Of a stretch of 64,000 nucleotides of DNA, positions 63,343-64,000 are shown piece after piece. Made by a program: the position numbers and the translations under genes. This stretch comes from Shewanella saliphila (GTDB lineage Bacteria > Pseudomonadota > Gammaproteobacteria > Enterobacterales > Shewanellaceae), in NCBI RefSeq assembly GCF_014648295.1, contig NZ_BMQV01000002.1, positions 124,001 to 188,000 of the forward strand, in the 5' to 3' direction. The notes under the pieces were generated by a model, which worked only from the letters and a program-made list of their open reading frames with translations, made no database searches and was not told the origin of the DNA. Position 1 is the stretch's first letter. Every line of letters starts with the position of its first letter.

Positions 63343-64000
63343 GAGTGTAATACAACCCCGCTGCTGTCTTCCCAACTGATGTACACCTCGTCTTCCCACG
63401 TTGGGTGGTCGGCGCGGCGTTCGCGGTTAATCATCGAACATTGTACAATTTGCTTGTTTTTCAGCTTAATGTAGTACACCGACAAGCCACCCAGGTAAGC
63501 AATATCGTGAACAACACCGTGGGCCCAGTTGTATTCAGAGTCTGGTTTTTCACGGGTAATAATGGTTTTTTCAGGACGTAGCGCTAAAAAGACGTTTTTG
63601 TTTTCTAAGCTGGTTGAAATACCATGGCCAATATAAAACTCACGCTCTAGGCTTGATGACTTAATCACAGCGTGATCCACTTCATCGGCAATAATTTCGC
63701 CATCAAATAAGTTCACGGTGCCAATAAATTCAGCGACTAAACGACTGGCTGGCGACTCATAAATATCCATTGGGCTACCAGTTTGGGCAATCCAACCTTC
63801 ATGCATAATGGAGATCCGATTGGCCATGGTCATGGCTTCTTCTTGATCGTGAGTTACCATTACGCACGTTACGCCTACGGCTTCTAAAATATCGACCACT
63901 TCTAACTGCATTTGAGTACGCAGTTTTTTGTCTAACGCGCCCATGGGTTCGTCAAGTAACAACAATTTAGGGCGCTTAGCCAATGACCGTGCCAACGCGA
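63339..64000 (-). CDS. potG: Putrescine ABC transporter ATP-binding protein PotG, 5' end outside window
   Basis: Only the C-terminal 220 codons are in the window. They begin inside the family signature (ALARSLAKRP). Walker B LLLLDEPMGALD and the H-loop VTHDQEEAMTMA are complete. The rest is the TOBE-type regulatory domain (FLALRPEKTII, YLGGLSVYYIKL). The Walker A and the signature LSGGQ lie beyond position 64000. Operon partner of potH and potI. Confidence 0.92.
   Translation of the reverse strand, partial: ALARSLAKRPKLLLLDEPMGALDKKLRTQMQLEVVDILEAVGVTCVMVTHDQEEAMTMANRISIMHEGWIAQTGSPMDIYESPASRLVAEFIGTVNLFDGEIIADEVDHAVIKSSSLEREFYIGHGISTSLENKNVFLALRPEKTIITREKPDSEYNWAHGVVHDIAYLGGLSVYYIKLKNKQIVQCSMINRERRADHPTWEDEVYISWEDSSGVVLHS

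Overview
The window is a stretch of gammaproteobacterial chromosome, most likely from a Shewanella species. The evidence is gene content and order: gltBD with a divergent yhcC, hemL-pyrB, clcA/erpA/TRIC channel/mtnN in the neighbourhood order known from enterics, uppP-folK-folB facing plsY-tsaD-rpsU-yqeY-dnaG-rpoD-tRNA-Ile2, an NhaD antiporter, an ExeAB-type gspAB pair, a Shewanella-style iron-sulfur D-lactate dehydrogenase (Dld-II) and a CZB chemoreceptor. Base composition is moderately AT-rich. Almost every gene is intact. There is no prophage, rRNA or CRISPR array.

Layout. 0-7.5 kb: yhcC and the glutamate synthase operon gltBD, with tandem ARG-box-like sites and a second palindrome in its long upstream region. 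7.5-8.9 kb: a YcgR-like PilZ protein and a DoxX-like membrane protein. 9-19.9 kb: a co-directional block that is the least understood part of the window. It holds a TonB-dependent receptor, a TVP38 membrane domain fused to a MerA-like FAD disulfide reductase, an exported DUF547 protein, a YnjB/YnjC/YnjD ABC importer, a YnjF-like CDP-alcohol phosphatidyltransferase and a di-iron membrane hydroxylase; a terminator closes it. 20-21 kb: a CZB chemoreceptor whose start region is split by a one-base frameshift next to a perfect 14-bp inverted repeat. 21-36.9 kb: mtnN, a CbiB-like protein, a TRIC channel, tyrS, a MepM-like endopeptidase, anmK, erpA, a CLC transporter, pyrB, hemL and nhaD. 37-45.6 kb: gspAB, cca, lpp, an RlmA-like protein with a decayed SAM motif, a 194-bp MITE-like element, uppP, folK, folB and plsY. 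45.6-51.5 kb: tsaD and the macromolecular synthesis operon. 51.6-57.2 kb: dld-II, a large non-coding gap, tRNA-Ile2, a DUF599 protein, RluA and a possible 33-residue membrane peptide. 57.3-64 kb: putrescine uptake and catabolism (potGHI, puuB, gabD, gabT), running off the right edge.

How the genes work together. gltBD makes glutamate and has candidate sites for arginine and branched-chain/fatty-acid regulators. The pot/puu/gab block imports putrescine and carries it through GABA to succinate. rpsU-yqeY-dnaG-rpoD couples initiation of translation, replication and transcription. gspAB, lpp, uppP, anmK and the M23 peptidase serve the cell envelope. The 9-20 kb block looks like an uptake-and-processing system running from outer membrane to cytoplasm with unknown substrate. 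It is the best candidate for an undescribed system.
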